A stretch of DNA of 27,125 nucleotides from an uncultured Muribaculaceae bacterium (GCA_910578365.1 CAJTRC010000032.1:1-27125), one strand, 5' to 3'; counted from the stretch's first letter, positions 7,757-16,631 are shown. Notes: generated by a model from the letters alone, not told the origin. Program-made: numbers and translations.

Positions 7757-8331
7757 AGCAGCAATGGAAGCCGGGAACAATGGTATATCCGGCTCCCGTA
7801 GCTCTGGTAAGCTGCGGCACATATCCGCATGGCAAGTCCAACCTTATAACTGTGGCGTGGACAGGTACGGTATGCACCAATCCGCCGATGCTGTATATTT
7901 CGGTACGTCCAGGCAGGCACTCTTACCCGATTCTTAAGGAGAATATGGAGTTCACCCTCAACCTTACCACAGCCGACATGGTGCTCGCCACCGACTGGTG
8001 TGGAGTAAAGTCGGGCAGTGAATTCGACAAATGGCAACACACCGGGTTGCACCCTGAGCCGGGAGTGAATGTGGCCTGTCCGTCGGTGGCCGAATCACCG
8101 CTGTCAATCGAATGTAAGGTGCGTGATATCATAAGCCTCGGTAGCCACGATATGTTTTTGGCCGATGTAGTCACCCTGCTGGCCGACGAACGCTATATCG
8201 ACCCCGCCACCAATGCTTTCGACCTGGCTGCATCGGGTTTGGCAGCATGGTGCCATGGCAGGTACTATGCCCTCGGCGATATGTTGGGGCACTTCGGCTT
8301 CTCAATAAAGAAAAAAACTAACCCCCAATAA
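7753..8331 (+). CDS. Flavin reductase-like FMN-binding protein
   Basis: The product is a 192-residue protein of the flavin reductase-like (DIM6/NTAB) family, which adopts a split-barrel fold that binds FMN. Family features include the start MVYPAPVALVSCG, SNLITVAWTGTVCTNPPMLYISVRPGRHSYPIL and the FTLNL strand. I place the start at the ATG at 7753, which overlaps the pyrI stop; a reading frame extends further upstream but only through pyrI coding sequence and without family similarity. The reaction partner is unknown. Its position between pyrI and glyA is, as I recall, common in Bacteroidales, but the reason for the linkage is not established. Confidence 0.9.
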   Translation: MKQQWKPGTMVYPAPVALVSCGTYPHGKSNLITVAWTGTVCTNPPMLYISVRPGRHSYPILKENMEFTLNLTTADMVLATDWCGVKSGSEFDKWQHTGLHPEPGVNVACPSVAESPLSIECKVRDIISLGSHDMFLADVVTLLADERYIDPATNAFDLAASGLAAWCHGRYYALGDMLGHFGFSIKKKTNPQ

Positions 8332-8341
8332 ATAACCAATT

Positions 8342-9622
8342 ATGGAAAAAGACACTGCAATTTTCGAAATTATCGAACGCGAACACCAGCGTCAGAAAAA
8401 AGGAATCGAACTTATCGCATCTGAAAACTTTGTAAGCGACCAGGTGATGCAAGCCATGGGTTCTTGCCTCACCAACAAATATGCCGAAGGCTATCCCGGC
8501 CACCGCTATTACGGCGGATGCGGCGTTGTCGACCAGTCTGAACAACTGGCCATCGAACGTGTAAAAGAGCTTTTCGGCGCTGAATACGCCAACGTTCAGC
8601 CTCACTCAGGCGCACAGGCTAACATGGCCGTGTTTATGGCATGCATGAAACCGGGCGATAAATTCCTGGGCCTCAATCTGGCTCATGGCGGACACCTCTC
8701 GCACGGCAGCCCCGTAAACTTCTCCGGCCTGGTATTCAACGCACTGGAATACAACGTATCGGCCGAAACCGGCCTTGTAGACTACGACCAGATGGAAGAA
8801 GTGGCCCTGCGCGAGCGTCCCAAACTGATTCTCGGCGGTGCAAGCGCCTATAGCCGCGACTGGGACTATGCCCGCATGCGCAAGATTGCCGACGAAATCG
8901 GTGCCATTTTCATGGTTGACATGGCGCACCCCGCCGGTCTTATTGCTGCAGGACTCCTCGACAATCCTCTGAAATATGCCCATATCGTAACCTCCACAAC
9001 CCACAAGACTCTGCGCGGACCGCGCGGCGGCATCATCCTGCTGGGCAAGGACTTCGAAAACCCCTGGGGCAAGACCAATCCCAAAGGCCAGATACGCATG
9101 ATGTCGCAGCTGCTCGACTCCGCCGTATTCCCCGGTGTACAGGGCGGCCCGCTCGAACATGTAATCGCCGCCAAGGCTGTGGCATTCGGCGAAGCTCTCC
9201 GTCCCGAATACAAGGAATACCAGAAGCAGGTCAAGGCCAACGCTCAGGCTATGGCAAAAGCCCTTTCCGACAAAGGCTATAACATTGTCAGCGGCGGCAC
9301 CGACAACCACTGTATTCTCGTTGACCTTCGTTCGAAGTTCCCCGAACTCACCGGCAAAGTTGCCGAAAAAGTGCTCGTCGACGCCGACATCACCGCCAAC
9401 AAGAATATGGTACCCTTCGACAGCCGTTCGCCCTTCCAGACCTCGGGCATACGTCTGGGTACTCCCGCCATTACCACCCGCGGTGTAAAAGAAGACCTCA
9501 TGGGCGAGATTGTGGAAATGATTGATACCGTACTCAACAACGTAGAGAACACTCAGGTTATCGACTCTGTTCGCGCCAAAGTCAACTCCATCATGACCGA
9601 GTATCCCATGTTCGCATACTAA
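8342..9622 (+). CDS. glyA: Serine hydroxymethyltransferase
   Basis: GlyA is a PLP enzyme that converts serine and tetrahydrofolate to glycine and 5,10-methylene-tetrahydrofolate, the main one-carbon source for purines and thymidylate. The 426-residue protein contains ELIASENFVS, the substrate loop NKYAEGYPGHRYYGG, and VTSTTHKTLRGPRGG with the PLP lysine at K222. The start lies ten bases after the flavin reductase stop and there is no separate promoter. The final TAA overlaps the ispD ATG by one base (TAATG). The assignment is secure. Confidence 0.98.
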   Translation: MEKDTAIFEIIEREHQRQKKGIELIASENFVSDQVMQAMGSCLTNKYAEGYPGHRYYGGCGVVDQSEQLAIERVKELFGAEYANVQPHSGAQANMAVFMACMKPGDKFLGLNLAHGGHLSHGSPVNFSGLVFNALEYNVSAETGLVDYDQMEEVALRERPKLILGGASAYSRDWDYARMRKIADEIGAIFMVDMAHPAGLIAAGLLDNPLKYAHIVTSTTHKTLRGPRGGIILLGKDFENPWGKTNPKGQIRMMSQLLDSAVFPGVQGGPLEHVIAAKAVAFGEALRPEYKEYQKQVKANAQAMAKALSDKGYNIVSGGTDNHCILVDLRSKFPELTGKVAEKVLVDADITANKNMVPFDSRSPFQTSGIRLGTPAITTRGVKEDLMGEIVEMIDTVLNNVENTQVIDSVRAKVNSIMTEYPMFAY

Positions 9623-10317
9623 TGCAGACTGAGAATCCACAGGAATATATTATAATTGTGGCCGCCGGCACGGGAAGCCGCTTCGGAGCTTCGGTTCCGA
9701 AGCAGTACTGCTCCCTTGCCGGTGAGCCTGTATTGATACATACTCTGAAGCGAATCAGCCTGATTATGCCTGCGGCCACTCAACTGCTGGTTATCAGCCG
9801 CGAGATGGAAAGCCTGTGGCTCGACCTTTGCCGCAGCCACAACTTTAAGTCGCCGGAGTACACTTTCGGAGGCTCCACTCGCTTCCACTCGGTAAAAGCC
9901 GCCCTGGACATGCTTGCCTCGCGGGCTGCCGACAACGACATTGTATATGTCCACGACGCGGCACGCCCCCTGCTCTGCCCCCATGTAGTGGAACGTCTGC
10001 GGCACTCCGTCGCAGCCGATGCCGGCTCAGGCGCTGTACCGGTAATAGCAATGGCCGATTCAATACGCATGCTGCAGCCCGACGGCATTTCGGCAGCCGT
10101 CGACCGCAATCTGTACAAGGCAGTGCAGACGCCACAGGCTTTCCGGTTCGGACGCATCATCCGGGCTTACTCACAGGAATTCAACGACTTTTTCACCGAC
10201 GATGCTTCAGTAGTGGAGCGATACTTCCGGCGCCCTGTCGACATTGTCGAAGGGTCGCCCGACACACTGAAAATAACCAATGCTCGCGATCTTGCCGTTG
10301 TTTCAGCACTCCTATGA
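9622..10317 (+). CDS. ispD: 2-C-methyl-D-erythritol 4-phosphate cytidylyltransferase
   Basis: IspD transfers CMP from CTP to methylerythritol phosphate, the third step of the non-mevalonate isoprenoid pathway. At 231 residues it is the usual single-domain size, without an IspF fusion. The CTP-binding loop AAGTGSRFGASVPKQY (R20, K27), HDAARP (111-116), VDRNLYKAVQTPQAF, FTDDAS and KITN (K217) are all present and match catalytic residues known in the family. It starts one base inside glyA's stop codon and ends by overlapping recG (ATGA at 10314-10317). Products feed undecaprenyl phosphate and menaquinone side chains. Confidence 0.97.
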   Translation: MQTENPQEYIIIVAAGTGSRFGASVPKQYCSLAGEPVLIHTLKRISLIMPAATQLLVISREMESLWLDLCRSHNFKSPEYTFGGSTRFHSVKAALDMLASRAADNDIVYVHDAARPLLCPHVVERLRHSVAADAGSGAVPVIAMADSIRMLQPDGISAAVDRNLYKAVQTPQAFRFGRIIRAYSQEFNDFFTDDASVVERYFRRPVDIVEGSPDTLKITNARDLAVVSALL

Positions 10318-12401
10318 ACTCTCTTTCGACTCTCGATGTAAAATACGTAAAAGGTATAGGGCCTAAAAAGGCCGAGCTACTTGCCTCCGAGCTGGGAATC
10401 CGCACGGCGGCCGACCTTTTGCGCTACTACCCCAACAATTACGTCGACCGTTCGAAATGCTACACCGTCAGTGAACTCAATGGCGAGATACCGTACGTTC
10501 AGATACGTGGCTCGTTCATTGCTATGAATGTAGTAGGCGAAGGCGCTAAAATGCGCCTGGCTGCTTCGTTCACTGACGGACGGCGGACTATGGAGGTGGT
10601 ATGGTTCAGAAAAATCAAACAGATACGCGAGTCGATTCGTCTGGGTCAGGAGTACATACTCTTCGGCAAACCAACCCGCTATGGCTCCATGTGGCAGATG
10701 GCGCACCCCGAGATCGACGCTCCTCAGTCGGTGGGAGCACGCGAAGGCTTCAGGGGCATATATCCGCTTACAGAGAAACTGAGGTCGCGCGGAGTGATTT
10801 CGCGCAACTTCTTTGTATGGACTCAGGCAGTACTCGAATCGCGAACCGTAGCCGACCCGATACCTCAATCGGTAGCACAAAGTATTGGACTTATGCCCCT
10901 TGACTCCGCTCTGAGGCAGATTCATCTGCCGTCGTCGGCCGAACTACTCGAAAAAGCCCGCTATAGGCTCAAGTTCGACGAACTGTTCTATATCCAGCTC
11001 GACATTGTCAGGCGCGGACGGCTCCGGCATGACAATACCGAAGGATACCGATTCAGACGTATAGCCGATTGGTTTAACAACTTCTACAACCGATGTCTGC
11101 CTTTTCCGCTCACCGATGCCCAGAAGCGTGTCGTAAAGGAAATACGTGCCGACGTAAATACAGGTCGCCAGATGAACCGCCTGGTTCAGGGCGATGTCGG
11201 CAGCGGTAAGACCATTGTAGCCCTCATGGCCATGCTTATGGCTGTGGACAATGGCTTCCAGGCCTGCCTGATGGCTCCTACCGAGATTCTGGCCACTCAG
11301 CATTACGAAACTCTTTCGGCCATGACCGCCGAGATTGGCCTGAATATCGAATTGCTCACAGGCTCCACACGTACGGCAAAACGAAAAGACATACACACCG
11401 GACTGCGCGACGGCTCGCTCCACATACTTGTCGGCACTCATGCCCTTATCGAGGACACCGTGGAATTTGCCAATCTGGGTTTAGCGGTTATTGACGAGCA
11501 ACACCGCTTCGGCGTGGCTCAGCGAGCCCGCCTGTGGCGCAAGAACTTGCTGCCGCCGCATATTCTGGTTATGACAGCCACACCTATTCCGCGCACACTG
11601 GCCATGACTGTTTACGGCGACCTCGACGTGTCGGTAATCGACCAGCTTCCCCCGGGGCGCAAACCGGTTACAACCCTGCTGCGCTACGATAACCAGCGTC
11701 AGGGCACATACAAGGCTGTTTTCAACCAGTTGCGCATGGGCCGTCAGGCATATATCGTATATCCTCTTATCGACGAAAACGAGAAACTCGACCTGCGCAG
11801 CCTTCAGGAAGGTTTCGAAACCATCAGGCAGACATTCCCCGACTATAAAGTAGCAATGGTGCATGGCCGCATGAAGCCCGACGAAAAAGACTATCAGATG
11901 CAGCTCTTTGCCTCAGGCGAAGCCCGTATTTTGGTAGCGACCACAGTAATTGAGGTAGGCGTGAATGTGCCCAACGCTTCAGTAATGATAATCGAGAATG
12001 CCGAACGCTTCGGACTGTCGCAGCTGCATCAGTTGCGCGGTCGCGTTGGCCGTGGAGCCGACCAGAGCTACTGTGTTCTTATGACCAAATATCAGATTGC
12101 CTCCGAAACCCGCAAGCGGCTCGAAGTGATGACCGCCACCACCGATGGCTTTGTGATAGCCGAGGCCGACATGAAGTTCCGCGGACCGGGCGACATCGAA
12201 GGCACCATGCAGAGCGGCATGCCATTCGACCTGCATATAGCATCGCTGGCAACCGACGGCGCAATTCTGCAGCAGGCACGCTTGGCCGCCGAAAAGCTGC
12301 TCGACTCCGACCCCGATTTGAAAATGCCACAGAACTCCGACATGATACGATACATGTCGACCATTGTCAATCGAAGCGCCGACTGGAGCAAAATTTCCTG
12401 A
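10314..12401 (+). CDS. recG: ATP-dependent DNA helicase RecG
   Basis: RecG remodels stalled replication forks and branch-migrates Holliday junctions. The 695-residue protein has the N-terminal wedge/OB region (about 1-240, beginning with a helix-hairpin-like KYVKGIGPKKAELL), then two helicase domains. Walker A is GDVGSGKT (293-300), motif II is DEQH (394-397), motif III is TATPIPRT (421-428), and the C-terminal part has QLRGRVGRG plus the RecG-specific region after it. Length is normal. It overlaps ispD by four bases, so translation is probably coupled. Nothing suggests a promoter of its own. Confidence 0.98.
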   Translation: MNSLSTLDVKYVKGIGPKKAELLASELGIRTAADLLRYYPNNYVDRSKCYTVSELNGEIPYVQIRGSFIAMNVVGEGAKMRLAASFTDGRRTMEVVWFRKIKQIRESIRLGQEYILFGKPTRYGSMWQMAHPEIDAPQSVGAREGFRGIYPLTEKLRSRGVISRNFFVWTQAVLESRTVADPIPQSVAQSIGLMPLDSALRQIHLPSSAELLEKARYRLKFDELFYIQLDIVRRGRLRHDNTEGYRFRRIADWFNNFYNRCLPFPLTDAQKRVVKEIRADVNTGRQMNRLVQGDVGSGKTIVALMAMLMAVDNGFQACLMAPTEILATQHYETLSAMTAEIGLNIELLTGSTRTAKRKDIHTGLRDGSLHILVGTHALIEDTVEFANLGLAVIDEQHRFGVAQRARLWRKNLLPPHILVMTATPIPRTLAMTVYGDLDVSVIDQLPPGRKPVTTLLRYDNQRQGTYKAVFNQLRMGRQAYIVYPLIDENEKLDLRSLQEGFETIRQTFPDYKVAMVHGRMKPDEKDYQMQLFASGEARILVATTVIEVGVNVPNASVMIIENAERFGLSQLHQLRGRVGRGADQSYCVLMTKYQIASETRKRLEVMTATTDGFVIAEADMKFRGPGDIEGTMQSGMPFDLHIASLATDGAILQQARLAAEKLLDSDPDLKMPQNSDMIRYMSTIVNRSADWSKIS

Positions 12402-12410
12402 CACTCAGCA

Positions 12411-13829
12411 ATGGACAATCTAAGCAATTATCCGAAAGTAATTGATTACCTGCGTAAAAAAATCAAAGGGACGCAGTGGGAAGGCCACCTATTTGTAGTA
12501 GGTGGTTGCTGTCGCGACATGATTATGGGACGCCCGATACACGACATCGACCTCACGGTCGATTTGCCGTTGGGCAGTGTCAAGTTCTCGCGCTGGCTTC
12601 GCAGCAGACATCTCACCCTGGGAGCGCCGCTGGTGTTTCAGCGCTACAGTACCGCCAGACTCAGACTTAAGGCTTTTCCCGATGATGAACTTGAAATAGT
12701 ACAGACCCGCAGCGACAAATACGGCCCACACAATGCCGACAATCCGGCGGCGGCTTTCGGCTCGCTGGCCGACGATTGTACCCGCCGCGACCTTACAATC
12801 AACTCGCTGTACTACGACATTTCGGCCGACCGCATGCTCGATTTGTGCGGCATGGCTTTGGCCGACATCAAAAACAAAATCATACGCACCCCTGCCGACC
12901 CCGAACGTACATTCGACGACGACCCCCTGCGAATCGTTCGCTGCATTCGATTTGCCTGCTCCTTCGGATGGGAAATACATCCGGAAACCATGGTGGCCCT
13001 GAAAAAAAATCCCGCATCAATAAAAATAGCCTCGAAAGAGCGTATTCGCAGCGAGTTCGACAAACTGATTTCGTGCCAGGCTCCGGCAAAAGCCCTCGAA
13101 ATGCTTGAACAATGTGGCATCATGTCAGTGATTATGCCTGAACTCAGCCCCATATTCGGCATGCCCGACAACAGCTCTAATCAAGGCAGTGTATGGCAGC
13201 ACACCCTGCGGACTGTCAAGGCCATGGCCGGCATAAGCAGCGATGTAAACATGCGACTGGCTGCACTGCTGTGCGATGCCGGTAAAGCCTTGTCATACAC
13301 TCGCCACGACAACGGCAAAGTCACCTTTCCGCGCCACGACCGACGCGCCGCGCCGGTAATCGACCCCGCCATGAAACGACTGCGTTATGAACCAAAGATA
13401 ATAAACAACATCATATTTCTGGCCCGCAACCATACCGCAGCCAAGAAATGGGGCGACAACGCCGAACACATGTCCGACGCCGACCTCAGGAGCCTGCAAT
13501 ATCTGTGTGAAACGCGCGACCGCTTCGAGCGCCTGCTTACACTGATTCATGCCGACAACCTCTCGCACACTGAGCGGCCATCCCTCGCCGGACAAGTTCC
13601 CGCCATACGCAAACGCGCAGCCGAATTCAAAGCCTCCGGCACCGAAATGTTCGGCTTCAACCTGCCCATACAAAGCCTGCATATACGCAAACTGCTGCAA
13701 ATTCAGCCCGGACAAAAAGTAGAACACTGCAAGGACTACCTGATGAAATGCGCCTTTGAGAATCCCAAACTTAACAGAGAAAAATGTCGGCAGCTTTTAC
13801 TGAAGAAATTCAGCCGGAAAGCTCAATAG
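12411..13829 (+). CDS. CCA-adding-type tRNA nucleotidyltransferase with a degenerate HD domain
   Basis: The 472-residue protein belongs to the class II polynucleotide nucleotidyltransferases that add or repair the CCA end of tRNA. The head domain shows LFVVGGCCRDMIMGRPIHDIDLTVD (27-51) with the catalytic DxD, and RRDLTINSLYYD (125-136). The neck follows with ERTFDDDPLRIVRCIRFA. The C-terminal half is an HD-like domain, but the usual LLHDIGKP is LLCDAGKA, so the metal-binding histidine is C288 (codon TGC at 13272-13274) while D289 remains. The phosphohydrolase activity of this domain may therefore be lost. The gene starts nine bases after recG and closes the seven-gene run. A poly(A) polymerase role cannot be excluded. 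Confidence 0.93.
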   Translation: MDNLSNYPKVIDYLRKKIKGTQWEGHLFVVGGCCRDMIMGRPIHDIDLTVDLPLGSVKFSRWLRSRHLTLGAPLVFQRYSTARLRLKAFPDDELEIVQTRSDKYGPHNADNPAAAFGSLADDCTRRDLTINSLYYDISADRMLDLCGMALADIKNKIIRTPADPERTFDDDPLRIVRCIRFACSFGWEIHPETMVALKKNPASIKIASKERIRSEFDKLISCQAPAKALEMLEQCGIMSVIMPELSPIFGMPDNSSNQGSVWQHTLRTVKAMAGISSDVNMRLAALLCDAGKALSYTRHDNGKVTFPRHDRRAAPVIDPAMKRLRYEPKIINNIIFLARNHTAAKKWGDNAEHMSDADLRSLQYLCETRDRFERLLTLIHADNLSHTERPSLAGQVPAIRKRAAEFKASGTEMFGFNLPIQSLHIRKLLQIQPGQKVEHCKDYLMKCAFENPKLNREKCRQLLLKKFSRKAQ

Positions 13830-13905
13830 ATCCCGTAACGACACCTTTTATTTGCCTGAGAATAAAAAATTCATGATTTTCTGAGCTGAATTAAACAAAA
13901 ATTGC

Positions 13906-13913
13906 TAAATTTG
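13906..13913 (+). promoter_or_regulatory. Predicted -7 element for the Crp/Fnr-type regulator gene
   Basis: TAAATTTG matches the -7 consensus and lies 67 bases before the ATG, implying a leader of about 60 bases. No exact TTTG sits at the expected -33 distance; TTTTCTG around 13877-13883 is the nearest approximation. The rest of 13830-13980 is AT-rich and shows no gene. Confidence 0.5.
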
Positions 13914-13980
13914 CATGTTCTTAAACATAGCTTTACGACACAAACCACACTCTCCATCCCTATAATCGCATATATTCATT

Positions 13981-14679
13981 ATGATAAAAGCCGCATTGGA
14001 AAAAGTAATCAACGAAGATATGTCCGAAATCTGGACCTTGCTTGACGGTGATGAAAAACGCAAGATTACCGACAACCTGGTAATACATACCTTCAAGAAA
14101 AACCAGCTCATCTACGCCGAAGGCGATGAACCGGAATTCCTGTGGTGTCTGCTCAAGGGCAAAGTAAAAAAGTTCAAAGAGGGTGTAGGTGGCCGAATAC
14201 AGATTTTGCGTCTTATTCGTCCGGTTCAGTACTTCGGCTATAGAGCATTTTTCGCCGAAGAGCCTTATGTGTCGAGTGCGGCAGCTTTCGAGCCATCGGT
14301 TTTAGGGGCCATCCCACTGCAGCTGGTTAAGGATATGATTCACAACAACATCAATCTGGCCTGGTTCTTTATACGCGACCTCTCGCGCAACCTCGGCGGC
14401 AGCGATACTAAAATAGTAAACCTCACCCAGAAGCACATACGCGGACGCCTTGCCGAAGCTCTGATTGTGCTGCTCGACCATTACGGCTATGAAGACGACG
14501 GCACTACGCTGAAGATATACATGTCGCGCGAAGACCTCGCCAACCTATCGAACATGACCACCTCAAACGCCATACGTACACTGTCGAGTTTCGTCAGCGA
14601 ACACATATTGCTCGTCGACGGACGCCGCATCAAAGTGATAAACGAACCGATTCTGCGCAAAATAAGCAAATTCGGATGA
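13981..14679 (+). CDS. Crp/Fnr family transcriptional regulator
   Basis: This 232-residue protein has a cyclic-nucleotide-binding-like beta-roll domain (about 30-120), a dimerisation helix (about 120-145) and a C-terminal winged helix-turn-helix (about 150-225). The recognition region is MSREDLANLSNMTTSNAIRTLSSF. The only cysteine is C56, so it cannot carry an FNR-type iron-sulphur cluster. The cAMP-binding signature of E. coli CRP (R-S plus E in the phosphate cassette) is not evident either, so the ligand is unknown. It is a separate transcription unit between the recG-cca end and fur. Bacteroidetes encode many such regulators, and targets cannot be deduced from the window. Confidence 0.92.
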   Translation: MIKAALEKVINEDMSEIWTLLDGDEKRKITDNLVIHTFKKNQLIYAEGDEPEFLWCLLKGKVKKFKEGVGGRIQILRLIRPVQYFGYRAFFAEEPYVSSAAAFEPSVLGAIPLQLVKDMIHNNINLAWFFIRDLSRNLGGSDTKIVNLTQKHIRGRLAEALIVLLDHYGYEDDGTTLKIYMSREDLANLSNMTTSNAIRTLSSFVSEHILLVDGRRIKVINEPILRKISKFG

Positions 14680-14802
14680 CAACTTCGGACATGCACGCCT
14701 GCATAAGTCAAATATAGCAAATATATACCCCGGCAAGTTCATATAGTAATAAACCCGAATAAACTCGACTTATTTTCAACTACTAAAAATTCGGCTTTTC
14801 TG

Positions 14803-14833
14803 TTTGCCGCTTGCCAATTTTTTGCTAACTTTG
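14803..14833 (+). promoter_or_regulatory. Predicted fur-purA promoter (Bacteroidetes type)
   Basis: TTTG at 14803-14806 and TAACTTTG at 14826-14833 are separated by 19 bases, a consensus match. The transcript should begin near 14838-14842. This rules out a start codon at 14804 for the fur-like gene and favours the ATG at 14864, or at 14840 as a leaderless start. Confidence 0.75.
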
Positions 14834-14863
14834 CGCTTGATGAACCCGCAGTCACATATCAGC

Positions 14864-15397
14864 ATGGCGAAGACTGCGCTTGCCGACTATCTGCGCAAGC
14901 GCGGCATGCGTTGCACACAGGAGCGTAAAACCCTGCTGGAGTGTGTAATGAAGACCGACGGACATTTTACAATCGACGACTTCTCACAAATGCTGCAGAA
15001 TGCCGGATTCCGTGTGTCGACAGGAACCATCTACAACACCCTGCAGCTGTTTGTCGACTGCGGACTGCTGCGTAGCCTGCGCTTCGGATCCGACAAGACA
15101 CGCTACGAAAAAGTACAGGGCACGCCAAACCACCATCATCTGGTATGCACCCAGTGCGGAAGCATCAAGGAAATCAGGCTGAGCGACCTCTCGGCCATGA
15201 TTGAAAACCGCAATCTTGGCAAATTCACGCCGGAATATTACACACTGACCATATACGGCGTATGCGCCCGCTGCCGAAAGGCGAAAAATCAAAATCGAAC
15301 AAAAAGTAATCACAACATAGCTTTATATCAAAGTGGAAAAATCAACGAAAGTAGATGTACTCCTCGGACTCCAGTGGGGCGACGAAGGCAAAGGTAA
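14864..15397 (+). CDS. Fur-family metal-dependent transcriptional repressor
   Basis: The 177-residue protein has an N-terminal winged helix (about 5-80, including FRVSTGTIYNTLQLFVDCGLL) and a C-terminal metal/dimerisation domain. Structural zinc ligands are C95-x2-C98 and C134-x2-C137, and NHHHL at 89-93 supplies regulatory-site histidines. Which metal or peroxide it senses cannot be decided; Fur, PerR and Zur share these features. The ATG at 14864 is chosen because the promoter lies at 14803-14833. The last 38 residues (basic, no family similarity) run 65 bases into purA, so the tail is unusual. A Fur-like gene before purA is, as I recall, common in Bacteroidales. Confidence 0.92.
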   Translation: MAKTALADYLRKRGMRCTQERKTLLECVMKTDGHFTIDDFSQMLQNAGFRVSTGTIYNTLQLFVDCGLLRSLRFGSDKTRYEKVQGTPNHHHLVCTQCGSIKEIRLSDLSAMIENRNLGKFTPEYYTLTIYGVCARCRKAKNQNRTKSNHNIALYQSGKINESRCTPRTPVGRRRQR

Positions 15398-16631
15398 AGT
15401 AGTAGATGTTCTTACCCCACGCTACGATATCGTGGCCCGCTTTCAGGGCGGCCCTAACGCCGGCCACACGCTGGAATTCGACGGCAAAAAATACGTTCTG
15501 CGCTCAATTCCCTCGGGTGTATTCCAGAGTGGCAGCGTAAACATTATCGGCAACGGTGTCGTTCTTGACCCCGTTCTATTCCGCCAGGAAGCCGAGGCGC
15601 TCGAAGCTTCAGGAACCGATATCCGCAAAAAGCTGAAATTATCAAAAAAAGCCCACCTGATTCTCCCTACTCACCGTCTGCTCGACGCTGCAAACGAAAA
15701 AGCCAAGGGAGGAGCTAAAATAGGCACTACTGGCAAAGGCATCGGCCCCACATATACCGACAAGGTATCGCGCAACGGCTTCCGGCTCGGCGACTCGCTA
15801 TGCGACTTTGAAAACCGCTACAAACAGGCCCGCGACCGCCATCTGAACATGCTCGAGGCTCTCGGTGCAAAAGTCGACATGGAAGAGCTTGCGGCCAACG
15901 AGAAAGCCTGGATTGAAGCCGTTGAATATCTCCACGGCTACGATATCGTGGACAGCGAACACTTTATCAACGGGCAGCTCAACGAAGGCAAGTCGGTACT
16001 CTGCGAAGGCGCGCAGGGCACCATGCTCGACGTCGACTTCGGCTCGTATCCGTTTGTTACCTCAAGCAACACCATCTGCGCCGGAGCATGCACCGGTCTG
16101 GGCGTCGCTCCCAACCGCATAGGCGATGTATTCGGTATTTTCAAGGCATACTGCACCCGCGTAGGCAGCGGCCCCTTCCCCACCGAACTCTTCGACGAAA
16201 CCGGCAAAACCCTACGCGACCTCGGCCACGAATACGGCGCCGTCACAGGCCGTGAACGCCGTTGCGGCTGGGTTGATTTGGTGGCTCTCCGCTATGCTGT
16301 AATGCTCAACGGTGTTACAAAACTGATTATGATGAAGTCCGACGTCCTTGACGGCTTCGATACCATCAAGGCATGCGTTGCCTATGACATCGACGGCAAA
16401 CAGACACGCGACTTCCCATACGACATAGAAAACCGGCAGCTTAAGCCCGTGTACACAGAACTCCCCGGCTGGAAAACCGACATGACCGCCATGCAGTCTG
16501 CCGACGAGTTCCCCGAAAACTTCAAGGCATACATCGAATTCCTCGAAAAGGAACTCAACGTGCCAATCGCAATTGTATCCATAGGCCCGGACCGCAAACA
16601 GACAATCGTTCGCGATCAGGCCTTGAAATAA
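15333..16631 (+). CDS. purA: Adenylosuccinate synthetase
   Basis: PurA uses GTP to join IMP and aspartate, making adenylosuccinate on the way to AMP. The 432-residue protein shows the P-loop GLQWGDEGKGK (12-22, catalytic D17), GGPNAGHT with catalytic H45, GTTGKGIGPTYTDK, CEGAQGTMLDVDFGSYPFVTSSNT and TGRERRCGWVDLV. The start must be the GTG at 15333: an in-frame TAG sits at 15318-15320 and no ATG lies before the conserved VDVLLGLQWGDEG. The first 65 bases overlap the end of the fur-like gene in another frame, so translation may depend on ribosomes finishing that gene. Confidence 0.98.
   Translation: MEKSTKVDVLLGLQWGDEGKGKVVDVLTPRYDIVARFQGGPNAGHTLEFDGKKYVLRSIPSGVFQSGSVNIIGNGVVLDPVLFRQEAEALEASGTDIRKKLKLSKKAHLILPTHRLLDAANEKAKGGAKIGTTGKGIGPTYTDKVSRNGFRLGDSLCDFENRYKQARDRHLNMLEALGAKVDMEELAANEKAWIEAVEYLHGYDIVDSEHFINGQLNEGKSVLCEGAQGTMLDVDFGSYPFVTSSNTICAGACTGLGVAPNRIGDVFGIFKAYCTRVGSGPFPTELFDETGKTLRDLGHEYGAVTGRERRCGWVDLVALRYAVMLNGVTKLIMMKSDVLDGFDTIKACVAYDIDGKQTRDFPYDIENRQLKPVYTELPGWKTDMTAMQSADEFPENFKAYIEFLEKELNVPIAIVSIGPDRKQTIVRDQALK

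Noticed and set aside
8606..9640. Long minus-strand open frame (344 codons) opposite glyA
   Set aside because: It lies almost wholly inside the coding sequence of glyA, shows no family motif, and arises from codon bias on the other strand.
13981..14679. Oxygen-sensing FNR identity for the Crp/Fnr-type protein
   Set aside because: It has a single cysteine, so it cannot hold a four-iron cluster.
14691..14704. Small hairpin after the Crp/Fnr-type gene as a terminator
   Set aside because: The stem is only five pairs with no T-run, which is expected by chance.
14804..14839. Earlier start for the Fur-like gene
   Set aside because: This start sits within the -33 element of a consensus promoter, so it would not be in the transcript.
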